Source: Dugong dugon
Taxonomy: Eukaryota; Chordata; Mammalia; Sirenia; Dugongidae
Length of the DNA: 64,000 nucleotides
Assembly (NCBI GenBank): GCA_030035585.1
Contig: CM057468.1
Coordinates: 53,812,145-53,876,144 of the forward strand
Direction: 5' to 3'
Every line of letters starts with the position of its first letter. The first letter of the stretch is position 1. The translations under genes were made by a program, and so were the position numbers. Below the pieces are notes generated by a model. The model was not told where the DNA came from. It worked only from the letters and a program-made list of their open reading frames with translations, and searched no databases. Shown here piece by piece: positions 50,555-60,244 of the stretch.

Positions 50555-50715
50555 ATGACTAGTGAGCCTTAGAATCACCTAGGAAGTTTGTTTGAAATGC
50601 AAATCCTTGACCCCCAACTACAAAAAATTGTATTTCCAGATGCTGGATTCTGCGTTTATAATGGGCTATTCAAGTGAATCTGAGTTAGGCGGTTAAGACC
50701 ATATTTTGAGGAAAA
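50555..50715 (+). mobile_element. MER5-like hAT-Charlie remnant
   Basis: Pattern as in MER5 elements: agccttagaatcacctagga, tttgaaatgcaaatccttga, cagatgctggattctgcgtt. Diverged. Confidence 0.6.
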
Positions 50716-50820
50716 TTTCTAGATTATAATGGATATCAACTACAGGGCAAACGAATTGATATTTCTAACTTAAATTGTAAACTACTCAATCTCTTAGTCA
50801 TAATTCACTAATGCTTAAAA

Positions 50821-50965
50821 ACCAAAACCAAACCAAACCAGTTGGGTCCTGTTGATTCCAACTCACAGAAACCCTATATGACAGAGTAGAACTGCCCCAT
50901 AGGGTTTCCAAGGAGCAGCTGGTGGATTTGAACTGCCGACCTTTTGGTTAGCAACTGAGCCCTTA
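50821..50965 (-). mobile_element. AfroSINE, short form with 11-bp target duplication
   Basis: Well-preserved minus copy: aaccaaaccagttgggtcct, ccccatagggtttccaagga, gccgaccttttggttagcaa. Flanks aatgcttaaaa are at 50810-50820 and 50966-50976. The head is truncated. Confidence 0.94.
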
Positions 50966-51199
50966 AATGCTTAAAAGGCAAGACGAAATGTAAGTGATGT
51001 AACTTTTGCTTTGACAGTGCAAACTGTCATTCAACCAACCAAAACAGACATTTTTCTGAAATACTCAAGTTATTGTCAATGTTTAGAAAAAGTAGGTACA
51101 AAGCAAGCTAAGGATTTTAATCCCGAGAAATGTATATAACCATACTGCAATAGTTTTAGAGGGAAAAGTACCACTCTTAGAATATGCTAAATAGATTAC

Positions 51200-51372
51200 T
51201 GAGCCATCCAATGCTGTAGCCACTAACTACATCTGGCTATTGAAATTAATTAAAATAAAATTAAAAATTCATTTCCTTAGTCACACTGGCCACATTTCAA
51301 GTGCTCTATAGCCAGATGTGGCTAGTGGCTAACACACTAGACAACAAAATATTCTATTGGATAGCACTGACC
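51200..51372. mobile_element. Nonautonomous hAT-type DNA transposon remnant
   Basis: Related to the copy at 30020: gtagccactaactacatctg, ggccacatttcaagtgctct, agccagatgtggctagtggc, ending ttggatagcactgac. 51373-52600 is AT-rich unique sequence up to the exon 3 donor. Confidence 0.6.
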
Positions 51373-52600
51373 TAGAAATACTGGGTCTCTAATAAAAAAT
51401 GTAATCTCCATTCTACTGAATCAAAAGGTGCTATCTGACAATTTTCCATTTTACATGTATACATCTCCTTTAGGTATTAAGTATACAAGAACCCTAGCAG
51501 AATTTTCCTGCAACTTCAAGAAGTCATTCAAAAATGACAAACTTATAAATTTCAGATGAACAAAACAGAAATATTTAAAGAGTTCTGAATGTGTCAAAGA
51601 GACTAAAACCACAACTAGGTGTTCACCAAATCAGAATCAATGAGAAGTGTTTAATTATTAGAAAACACAAGATATTAGGTAAAATAAACTGTGACCCAGA
51701 AAGATTAAAACACTTAATAAGACTAGTTTTTCAAATACTTCAGAAGTATCTATTAACAAATAAGAACTGCTTTATAATTGGTTTGAGAATGACCTTCCCC
51801 CATTAATTCAAATTAGTAGTATTTTATCATCTTCTTTTCAAATTACTTTCCAAAACACCACACTAAAACATCTATAACTAATCACCATAATAACCATAAC
51901 GTTTATTTAAATATAATTCCTTAAACAAAGGACTATTTTTGATATCACAATCCTACTATTTCAATAACTTTAATTCGAAATCCTGAGCAAATCCCGATTC
52001 TAGCAGAAAAACAGCTATAAAAGTTAACTGAACAATTTCCAACTTAAAATTTTATCTCCCAACTACATCCATATCTAGTTTAAAACAACTCAGTGTAATA
52101 AAACACAAAAGCCTGGGTGACAAGATACTTAAGTTCAGAAAGAAACTTTCAATTAAAAAAAAAAGTTAACCTTATTACACTGTAGAATTAAAACTTCAAC
52201 AGACTCACAAGTCTACACTAATTCAACTTTAAATTTACTTTCTCTAAAAGAAGAGAGAAACATCATTTTGACTAGGGTTCTTTCTGAAGAGTTCAAGTGC
52301 GCTCAAACATGATCTCTAAATTCAGAAGACAATTATGAGTCTAATTAGGTACAATTCTATGAAAGAATAATCTCTATAAACTGTCTGTGTAACAAATTTA
52401 ACACATAAAACACTACTAAAATCTACAAAAAACTGGTCACGTTGATCATTATAGTTACAGTTGGCAGTTTAATATTAGTTTATTTTTTATTCCTTCTAAT
52501 TATCTGCTTACTTAAGAGGTCTATGACCAAAAAAGCAACAACCAATACTTATTAAAACTGTTTAAAGGGTACTTAAAAGAGAAAAGATGTAGTAACTTAC

Positions 52601-54155
52601 CTGCAACACTAGTGATTGTAACTGGAACTCCCTGTACTTGAACGCCTGCAGCACCCAGGTTGGCAACACTCACTGTCTGAAGGTTAGGCACTGATGCAAG
52701 CTGGGCAGTATTCAGAGTTATTGGGGCACCAGCAACAGCCACAGGAGCAATCTGAGCAAGAGTTGTGCCACCACTTGAAGACACTGGGGTGATGGTTAAT
52801 TGTTGGGATAACCCAGCATTCTGAACTTGCAAATTTGAAAGACTCTGAATATTCTGAACCTGTACAGTTTGCCAACTGATTTGCCCTGAAGGTGTTAAAG
52901 TTGGAGCCCTGATAAGCACCTGAGTCGGATTTACTGCTTGAAGTTGAACATTCTGCAACGGCTGCTGCTGGATGGTCTGAATTGTCTGCCCTGACTGGAG
53001 TTGAAATGACTGTGGTGGAATGGCCTGAATAATCTGTTGTTGAGGCTGCTGGATCTGGATCTGTTGTAAAATAGGCTGGCCTACAATTTGCACCTGCTGA
53101 AGAGAATTTGATTGATCCTGTGTATTTTGCAGTCCGTTAGGCTGAAGCTGACTAGAGCTCTGGGCTTCAGATTCAGTGGCAGCAGGTGTCTGAGATTCTT
53201 CAAGGGTGCGTTCAGAACTACTAGCTGATGTGCTTGCATACTGGCCCGTATCTGCTGAGCTCACTAACGTGTCACTGCTAGTTAGAGACGCTGAAGCAGT
53301 GGTTGTGCAGGTAGTGGAGGAGGAGGGAGATTCCGGCATAGTACTGGCAGAAGCAGTAGTGGTGGTGGGTGTGGAAACTAACTGATTCCCATTGGAAGTC
53401 CCATTATCAGCAGTAGTAGCAGGCTGGCCAACCTGTCCAGTCCCCCCTCCAGTAGCCACGTTGTTTATCACTGGCAAAGCTAAAGTCACTCCTCCAATGT
53501 TAATTGGTAGGGTCGTTACAACTTGAGCCTGAGTACCAGGGAGGGTTTGTAACTGCAGTGGTATTGAGACACCAGGTCTAATTTGGACTGGAACTGTCTG
53601 ATTTGCTAGGTTTTGAGCAAGGATATTCCCAGAAGCTGTCCTGTTAGCAGCTGTGAGTATAGCTTGATTATTACCTGCAGAAATGAGCTGAATTTGACCC
53701 TGCATATCTTGCAGAGATGAACCACTAGTAGGATTGATTTGGATTTGCTGGCCTTCCACTGTCTGAAGTTGTGGAATCACTTGGTACTGTACATTACCAC
53801 TTGGATTTTGTACTTGTATGACTTGAAATTGACCAGGGGTGGAAGAATTACCTGATTTCGTTTTTGTAGGAGATGCACTCCCATTATTACTGCTAGAAGA
53901 ACTAGATGAACTAGAAGCTGGTTGAGAAACATTATTTTCTTTTGAAGCAGGGGGAGTGGAAGCAACAAGTTGCCAAGCGTTTCCAGCAAGTTGTGTTGTT
54001 ACCAGTTCTAGCTGTTGTGGTTGATTTTGAAGCTGCACCAGTCCTTGGCTTGGATCTATAATAATTTGTTGTTGTCCAGTTGCTTGATTTTCACCAGGAG
54101 TCCCTATTTTGCTGCAAGTAGCTGCCAGTAAAGCCAGAGGAGAGGGCTGAGAGTC
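52601..54155 (-). CDS. SP4: SP4 coding exon 3 (Sp box and glutamine-rich activation domains)
   Basis: This 1,555-bp exon encodes residues 44-561 plus the first base of Gly562. It starts after GGGTAG with DSQP and ends GTTGCAG before GTAAGT. In order: the Sp box (SPLALLAATCSKIG, residues 48-61); glutamine-rich domain A (about 83-262) with a nine-serine run (124-132); a Ser/Thr-rich segment (about 285-377); and glutamine-rich domain B (about 378-492), including the conserved ISWQTVQVQNIQ stretch. In Sp proteins these domains contact the general transcription machinery and drive synergistic activation. The frame is open throughout, and codons are as expected for a functional gene. The open frame continues 25 codons past the donor into intron 3 (stop at 52521-52523), which matters if splicing fails. 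The reading frame does not start in this exon: the first open codon after position 54038 is GTG, and the frame is joined to exon 2. Confidence 0.98.
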
Positions 54156-54646
54156 CTACCCAAAACGGGATGGTAAAGGAGAGGGGGGGAAAAAAAGTGG
54201 GCAGATTTAGTGGAGGCCAGTAGTTGGGAGGTTTTGTTTTGTTTTTGACAGCTCTAAATATCAGAACTTATTCAGGAGATGGTGGTAGAAATCAAAAAGA
54301 AAATGAACAAAAGCACTTACGTGACCTGTAATATAAAGTTTAAATGAAAGGGAATTTCTAACAAACTTTCTTAAAGTGTTATTTTCCTAAACTTACAATG
54401 CCCTCGGGAAAATAACCATTTCTCACACAGTTTGAGTTCATGATGTAATTTTAAACAATGTTATACCCTCAAATACGTGAAATCTGTTTGAATTTACAAT
54501 TTAATTTCTAAGTTCCTCACTTTCAGAAAGATGGTTTGAGTGGATAAACATTTTTATTCTGTTCTTCACTTCTGGGCATTTAAAGGGTATAATTCCCTCT
54601 CTCCCCTAATGTTTCGGGATGCATTTTTTTATATGCTTGCCTTTAC
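54156..54646 (-). other. SP4: SP4 intron 2 (491 bp)
   Basis: Donor GTAAAG, acceptor TGGGTAG. No repeat recognised. The acceptor side has a pyrimidine tract (CTTTACCATCCCG on the minus strand). Confidence 0.9.
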
Positions 54647-54768
54647 CTGGGAGCCTGAGGTTTTGGGTTTTTTATTGTTATTCTCTGGCTCAGAGGTTTT
54701 CCCTCCTTCTGTAGCCATCGCCACTGACGCTGCTGCCGCCGCCTCCTCCTCCTCCTCCTTCTTCTGAT
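54647..54768 (-). CDS. SP4: SP4 coding exon 2 (acidic/alanine N-terminus)
   Basis: This exon encodes residues 3 (part) to 43. It begins after TTGTTGCAG and ends with a CAG codon before GTAAAGG. The protein has a short lysine pair, five glutamates, five alanines, then Ser-Val-Ala-Met, and a lysine/asparagine-rich stretch ending SGSQ. The glutamate and alanine runs are coded by GAG and GCG/GCA repeats, a typical site of length variation. From memory, human SP4 lacks the Ser-Val pair after the alanines. Met20 is an in-frame ATG (complement of 54716-54718) with a strong context (G at -3 and G at +4), so a slightly shorter protein could start there. The acceptor has a poor pyrimidine tract broken by a run of six G. 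Confidence 0.95.
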
Positions 54769-55169
54769 CTGCAACAAACCCCCCACGTACACGACAACAG
54801 GTTACTAGGATTATTATTATTCGTTTTTCCTCTCCCCTCTTCTCCCCCTCCCCCCGAGTATTAATCTCCATAAACCCGCGATCCACGCACACGGGAGGGG
54901 GTGGGGGAAAAGGAGGGAAGGGAGGAGGGGGATACCACAAAACGTGGTTTGAAACCCGACCCATCGGCTCCAGAGCAACACCCAGAAGGAGGTTGTTCTC
55001 TCAGACATTAAGACAAAACACAACCCTCCCTCCCTCCCTCCTTCTCCTCCCTCCCTCCCTCTCCTCCTCCCCTTAAAGCATCTCAGCGGCCCCAGGGGAG
55101 GGGGGAGAACCGAGCAGGGTCTGGGGAGGGAGGCTGTGAAGGAGACTGAGGGGGGTGGAGAATACGTAC
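54769..55169 (-). other. SP4: SP4 intron 1 (401 bp, purine/pyrimidine tracts)
   Basis: Donor GTACGT, acceptor TTGTTGCAG. It holds purine tracts on opposite strands: plus-strand G runs at 54893-54931 and minus-strand G runs at 55024-55072 and about 54834-54855. Retention would shift the frame (401 is not a multiple of 3). Confidence 0.9.
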
Positions 55170-55176
55170 CGCTCAT
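55170..55176 (-). CDS. SP4: SP4 coding exon 1 (start codon, 7 coding bases)
   Basis: The coding part is ATGAGCG, directly followed by the donor GTACGT. It encodes Met-Ser plus the first base of Asp3, which exon 2 completes. The start was chosen because it joins in frame to the conserved DQKKEEEEE stretch and because mammalian SP4 begins MSDQKK. The ATG has G at -3 and A at +4, a usable but not optimal context. Another ATG lies 7 bases upstream in a different frame (see the uORF entry). The exon is mainly 5' UTR and lies at the edge of the CpG island. Reading through the donor without splicing gives an unrelated proline-rich frame that stops at 54817, so this is not a longer exon. Confidence 0.93.
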
Positions 55177-55415
55177 CCCGCATTAACAGGACAAACCCTC
55201 AGACGGAGACACTGGGATAGAGGTGGGTGGGGGTGGGGGCGAGGCGGGAGGAGAGGCCGGTCCCGCCCGCCCGCGGTGGCTCGGAGGAGGCTGTAGCTGG
55301 CACAGGCTCTGCCTCTTTTTCCGCGAATGGCCGCCGCTGGGCTGTGGCGTAGCAGCTCCTCTCTCCGCCCGAGCCCGGCTGACTCGCCCTTGATTGACAG
55401 CGGCGGCGCGGGCCC

Positions 55416-55516
55416 GGGGCGGGGCCAGGGCGGTGCGAGCCCGGCCGACTCCCCACCCCCCTCGCCCTCTCTCCGCCAGAGCCGCCAACTCTCCACCCCT
55501 TCCCCCAGCGGATTGG
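55416..55516 (-). promoter_or_regulatory. GC box and CCAAT box close to SP4 exon 1
   Basis: GGGGCGGGGCC at 55416-55426 is a consensus Sp/KLF site. CCAAT on the minus strand (ATTGG at 55512-55516) sits about 90 bp farther upstream in the SP4 direction, a common arrangement of Sp and NF-Y sites. An Sp site in the promoter makes autoregulation or cross-regulation by Sp proteins plausible; this is inference. Confidence 0.55.
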
Positions 55517-55942
55517 CCGCCGACCTGCCGGGGGCCGGGGCGCTGGGGCCGCCTCCTCTCCACCTCCTTTCTCGGGGTTATTCTTTCAGAAGCTTTTCTT
55601 ATTCTGTCTCGGCTCTTCTCGCGCTTTTTCTCTCGGCGTTCTAGCTGAGGCGCTCTGCCGGTAGGCCCTCCTACAGCCAAACTTGTTGTCTCAGGATATC
55701 CCGCCCCCTACTCATTTCCCAGCGCCCTCCCCTCAAAAACCCGCTCCAGCATCCCTCCGAATTGCCACTGGAGAAAAAAGTAGGGCTCTTGCTCAAGGGA
55801 AGCGAGAGGGGCGGATGTGAGGCCGCACGGACCACCAACCGCTCGGCGTGCAGGTTGAAACACCCGGTGCCCCCACACAGAGAGCATGGCTTTCCTGAGG
55901 CGCATCCGGACCCGGGCGCCCTTTTTCCCTGGCTCGCTCCCC

Positions 55943-55995
55943 ATTGGCTGAGACCCTGGTGACGCGCGCTGAGTGGTGGGAGAAAGGGGGCGGGG
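55943..55995. promoter_or_regulatory. Distal CCAAT and GC boxes in the CpG island
   Basis: ATTGG at 55943-55947 (CCAAT on the minus strand) is followed by GGGGGCGGGG at 55986-55995. They lie about 770-820 bp upstream of the SP4 start codon, so they could serve an alternative start or divergent transcription. Confidence 0.4.
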
Positions 55996-56519
55996 AGCCT
56001 CCGCAAAGCCTATCGGCCTTTGTAGTTTCCGGCGGCCGTGGCGGCCGTGACGGCCCCGCCAAAGTACCGCCTCTCTCCCTCCCCGGACCGAGGCCGGGCT
56101 GCGGAGCGGCAAGCTGCCCGAGGGGGCGGTGGCAGCAGGGCGTGGCCGGGGCCGAGTGGGAGTTGAACTCAGCGAGGGGGAGGGGGAATGGGTGTTGTTT
56201 GCCTGGGCCTATCCGCCGCGCGGGGCTGCCCAAACCACCTCTGCCACCGCCTCCTCGGCTCCAAGCCGCTCCCCGCGGGGCGAGCTCACACCCGGAGCGC
56301 TCCGCGATTGAGCGGGCGGCGGCGTGGGGAGGCGGAGTTTGCTGTCCTCAGGGTTTGAATGAACCAGGCTTCTCAGAGCGGCGCCTTCGTCTTCCCTTTC
56401 TTTGCTCGCCTTATCCTTTCAGACCACCCCGCTTCGAATGCGAGGCCTCTTTTCTACCGAGAAGGATCTTCCATTTATTTGTTGTCTCTCTGCCGGCTCC
56501 TGGAGCGGAGCAATGACCC

Positions 56520-57060
56520 GTTGGCCGAGGTGGCATTGTGTTTTGCAGAATAGCCCACGTAGTTGGTGGAATTCTCACGCTGATAAGTCTCACAACATTA
56601 TTGAGGTGAAGACAAACACAGCTCCATGTGGGTCAACCCAGCTCACGTATAAGCTCAAGTATAAGCTCTGAGCAGGTGGAATCTGGCTGCACAAAGCTTT
56701 TTATTGTCAAATGCACATGAGCAGTCTCCTGCCCCCAGCTTTCCTCCAAAATCCTGAAGTCAGGGTGAAGCCAGGGAATATAATCAGCGCCTGATTAAGT
56801 GTACCAAAGGTGGAGGTGAATCACTAATGTAAATTTTGGCCTTGGGGACAAGGCACCCTTAAACACCCAGGATCACAGCTCCTCACTCCTTTTTGCCTGG
56901 GTTCCACACTCAGCCTTGGGCCTTTTTGTCTCCTGCCTGAGGCCTGACATGTTCCAAGGGTGAGGAAATCCCAGGTGCTGCAGTTGACTGGCATTTCCTT
57001 TGCTTATTAAAGTGACTGCAACATTAGCTGATGGCAAAGCCGTGCAGCAAGACAAAGCAA
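56520..57060 (-). repeat. Possible LTR fragment upstream of the SP4 promoter
   Basis: Read on the minus strand it carries AATAAA (complement of 56701-56706) followed by AAGCTTTGTGCAGCC and a repeated agcttata motif, as near the R region of some LTRs. No gag or pol sequence and no clear TG...CA ends were seen. 56341-56519 is transitional sequence beside the CpG island. Confidence 0.25.
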
Positions 57061-60000
57061 TTCGGATAAAGAATTACATGGTTTTGTCTACCCCCGTCTT
57101 ACAAAATGAGCCTAAGATCCTTAAATAACCTGCTTTTTTGCCCATCGTGTACAACAGATAATGCTCAAAAGTGTTTTTTGCATTTACACGTATACTGTCT
57201 ATCGCTCAGGTTTTATTTATTTATTTATTGCTAGTTCACCATGAAGAATGAAGACATTTGCAGTCATGAATTAGGGCGTTCCTTGTAGTTTCCTTACGTT
57301 AAAATACGTTCACAAAGGCAATGTCACTGGCACTGAACCACAGGATAAAAATAATGCTTATCCATGCAGTATAGATCTACAAAGTATGGGAAATATTCTG
57401 TGCCCTATAGGTAAGTGGTAAGACATAGTTAACAAGCCCTGTTTTTTATGGTGGACCAAAAACCTTCTAGTCCCTGGCTGAGCCATGAGACCTGGGGCAG
57501 GTGACATAAATTAATCACTTCTCAGGTGCCATCATTTTATTATCTATATAACAGAAGATTTAGCTAGATGAGGAATTTCCAAAATTGTAGTCAGTCTCAC
57601 AGAGTCTTCCCAATTTAAGCTATGTACCATTTAAACTATGATTTACTTAATGTTTTTCTTTAAACCAATTTACCTTTTTTCCTAATGTATGCAAGAAGGG
57701 AAGTTTCTATCAGTACTATTTGCCATTGAGGGTAAGTGTAAGTATAAATCAAAGAAAATTCTCAACTTCAGGCCTGCCAGGGTGGTCTCCTCCCTGAGGA
57801 AGCAGTTGACCTAAAAAGATTCCTTCCTATACAGAACAATGGTTGTGAAACTTTTTTTAATCCTGATCCACAAGAATAAATATTTTTACACTATGACCTG
57901 ACATGTATACACCCAACACATAGGCACGCACGCACACACACGTACCCAAGATAAGCGTTTTTATTCAAAATAGTGAAGAATATTGAACTGACCAATCAGA
58001 TCAAACATTGCCATAATGCTCAAGCATTGTCCTAGAGGCACCTTGCCATATACTACCCTTGTAGTTGCTGGACCATGGAGAGCAAACATTGGGGGTGGGG
58101 AGGGAACTTGGGGGCTAGTTATTTATCAAGAGGTAACAACTGTAGACCCATCTTAATAATTATCAGTTGAATACCAACCAGTTATGTTAACTGAAACAAA
58201 GGTTCAAGAAAAAATACTTAGTATTACTACGTGTTGCATTTAAAAACTCTAGTAGTAACCCAAAGTTTGAAAAAATAGTGTGCTGTGAGCTTTTTCCCCT
58301 TTCCCACCAATCCTTCTGCTTTGTAGGAGCAGAAAGTTCATATTTCTCATTACACTGCAGAACAAGTTTAGAATCTGGGCAGATCTGCTGTGCATTGCTC
58401 TGCACACCTAAATCAGCTGTCTACATTTGGAAAAACATTGCTGGTTTTTTCACAGGTCTCTTTCATGTATAAAATATCTGCTAGTCCCCACTTTCTAGGA
58501 TGTGGCATTTTTTGATTGACCTGTTCATTAAATCAACAAGTCTTGAATGCCACATGTAATCGTGCTGAAACCATCACTAACTTCCCCCCAGTGCAAGCCC
58601 TTAGCTCCCTGAGGACAAAGGCTGGGGTTTTTAATCCCCAACAATGCTGAGCATACATTTAGTGAGACTAATATGCTTATGGATGAATGTGACAGAAGCA
58701 GCTCCAGAGGTTACTCAGTTTAATACTATAGATGAAGAAACTGAGGCCCAGACATGACAGGTGACTTGAATAATAGAAAGGAACCATTTCTGAGTGTCTC
58801 CATCAGGAAGCTACTTGTTGAAATAACTGTTAAGCTGTTTTATTTTGTCTTTGGGAAGCAGAAAGCAAAAGGTTTGGAAAGGTCACAAACCAGGGAAAGG
58901 CCAAAATTTAACATCTGACCCACCTCTGCTCCAAAGTGCATTGACCAGGAATTAGACACAGCATATTTTGTTTAAAACAAGTTACATCATTAGTACATCT
59001 AGGAGACCATGCACAGTTCCTACCATAATAAAACCCAGATAGTATACAAAATTGTATTTTAAAAAAATGAATTTCTTAAATACCAACATTAATTGTTTTC
59101 AGAAAGCAGACAAAATCTTAGACAGTTTTAGAAATTTAAGCCTTATCTATTTGGGACCTGAATATAGACTGTTTATATGAAAATAGGTAAAAGAGGTGAG
59201 TGTCTATGTGTAGGCCTTTTAAGGGTTATAAATAATGTTTTAAATGACATTGTAAAATAATGAGTAAAGATACTCTCATCTTCCTATGTTCTTCCAGCAA
59301 GAGTTGGTGGCATCACTGTTCCATATAAGCCCTTAGCTCTTTCATGGTGTGTTCATGTACAGCTTCAGAAGATGTAATCCATGATTTTTAAATGTATAAA
59401 ATTTATTATTTTAGCCCAGTTACATTTATTGTTCGTTCATAGTGGAACAAAATTAATAACTATTGTCAGTTAGTGGAACATAGTATAAATCACACTTATT
59501 CAATATTTTATGTCAGTTTGTATGTTGAAAGTAATATAATGAGACACTCTTGCCACAAAAAAAGAGTATTTGGTCAGTGAGGAAGTTGAGACATTAATTT
59601 CCTTACGACTATATATAAATATAGAAAATATAGAGCATAAATGCCTGGTGTGTTTGCAGTTGCAACTCTCCAAAGCATTCCAATTTCATATGCTCAATTT
59701 ATCATGTTTTTAATTAATAAATGAATCTTCCATTGGATTTTTATGAAGAGTATAAGTTCTGGAATCAGACTACTTGGATTTGAATTCTGGTCTGCTGATT
59801 AGTAAAGTATAATATTGGCAAGTGACTTTAACCTTTCTGAGCCTCATTCCTTCCTTCCTCTATAAAAATGGTGACGATAATAATACCAACATCCCATGCG
59901 AATGTCTCAGCAATCAAATGAGATAAATTCTTAGAAGACTCTCTGGTACATGGTAAATGCTCATTAAATGGTAGCTATCATTTTTAATATTATTGTTAAT

Positions 60001-60197
60001 GTTATTACTAAGATAGGCTAGTTGCAACAAGCCAAACACAGAGGTGTAAAACTAAAAATTCTATTTTCATTCACCTCTATTCCAAACACTAACTTCATCA
60101 GTGCTAGCCGACTGGCATATTGGTATATCTTTTCCCACTTGTCCCAGGCTTAAACAAATTTTATGTGTGTGTGTGTGCATGTGTGTCGATATAAAAT
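57061..60197. other. Intergenic stretch upstream of SP4
   Basis: Mostly unique AT-rich sequence. A short CA-rich run is at 57924-57944, a probable L2/MIR remnant at about 58590-58770 (ttagctccctgaggacaaag; gaagaaactgaggcccagac), and a MIR at 59745-59990, listed separately. No gene recognised. Confidence 0.5.
59745..59990 (+). repeat. MIR SINE
   Basis: Clear MIR: aagttctggaatcagactac, gatttgaattctggtctgct, gagcctcattccttccttcc, catggtaaatgctcattaaa. Confidence 0.85.
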
Positions 60198-60243
60198 TGC
60201 ATACATATGCGTGTGCGCACGCACACACACATATATACATATA
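60198..60243. repeat. Alternating purine-pyrimidine tract
   Basis: 46 bases alternate strictly, with core gcgtgtgcgcacgcacacac; a GT run lies just before it (about 60161-60187). Such DNA can adopt the Z form. Confidence 0.85.
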
Positions 60244-60244
60244 A

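Larger units (their letters stand above)
1..55176 (-). other. SP4: SP4 gene (partial at 3' end): coding exons 1-5 and introns
   Basis: SP4 encodes a nuclear Sp/KLF-family transcription factor that binds GC and GT boxes and activates RNA polymerase II promoters, notably in neurons. Five coding exons were placed by translating the minus strand and locating GT-AG junctions. Donors are GTACGT, GTAAAG, GTAAGT, GTAAAT and GTTAGT; every acceptor ends in AG. Exon lengths 7, 122, 1555, 229 and 200 bp give consistent phases. Intron lengths are 401, 491, 41,200 and 9,269 bp; intron 5 runs off the left edge. The last coding exon (zinc finger 3 and C-terminus, about 81 residues by family knowledge) and the 3' UTR are outside the window. 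The Sp box, two glutamine-rich regions, Btd box and finger residues match SP4 better than SP1 or SP3. The transcription start is unknown, so the right boundary given is the start codon. Confidence 0.97.
54690..55183 (-). other. Upstream ORF overlapping the SP4 start codon
   Basis: An ATG (complement of 55181-55183) lies 7 bases before the SP4 start, out of frame with it. In the spliced mRNA (55170-55183 joined to 54690-54768) it stays open for 30 codons and ends at TGA (complement of 54690-54692) in exon 2. The peptide includes a run of eight glycines, because the GAG/GCG repeats are read in another frame. Its ATG context is weak (T at -3, C at +4), so most ribosomes should scan past it. It is a candidate translational control element, provided transcription starts upstream of 55183. 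No function is shown by sequence alone. Confidence 0.6.
55160..56340 (-). promoter_or_regulatory. SP4: CpG island promoter and 5' UTR region of SP4
   Basis: CpG dinucleotides are very frequent here and rare on both sides. The island begins at SP4 exon 1 and extends about 1.2 kb upstream. It is TATA-less, with GC boxes, inverted CCAAT boxes and an ETS-like TTTCCGG (56026-56032). This is the usual form of a broadly active promoter. Long open frames on both strands reflect high GC content and not genes. The transcription start within the island cannot be fixed from sequence, and divergent transcription to the right is possible. Confidence 0.85.

Noticed and set aside
52521-54038. 505-codon minus-strand frame as a stand-alone intronless gene
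   Set aside because: It is SP4 exon 3 plus intronic read-through. Its first codon is GTG, and the frame is joined to exon 2 at a clear acceptor (54156-54157).
54629-54964. Extended exon 2 starting in intron 1 (111-codon frame)
   Set aside because: The frame runs through the acceptor, but the spliced start from exon 1 matches the known SP4 N-terminus and the junction is canonical.
55183-56516. Several long frames on both strands in the CpG island (for example 55183-55680 minus and 55944-56516 plus)
   Set aside because: GC-rich DNA has few stop codons. The products are Pro/Arg/Gly-rich and low in complexity, with no domain.
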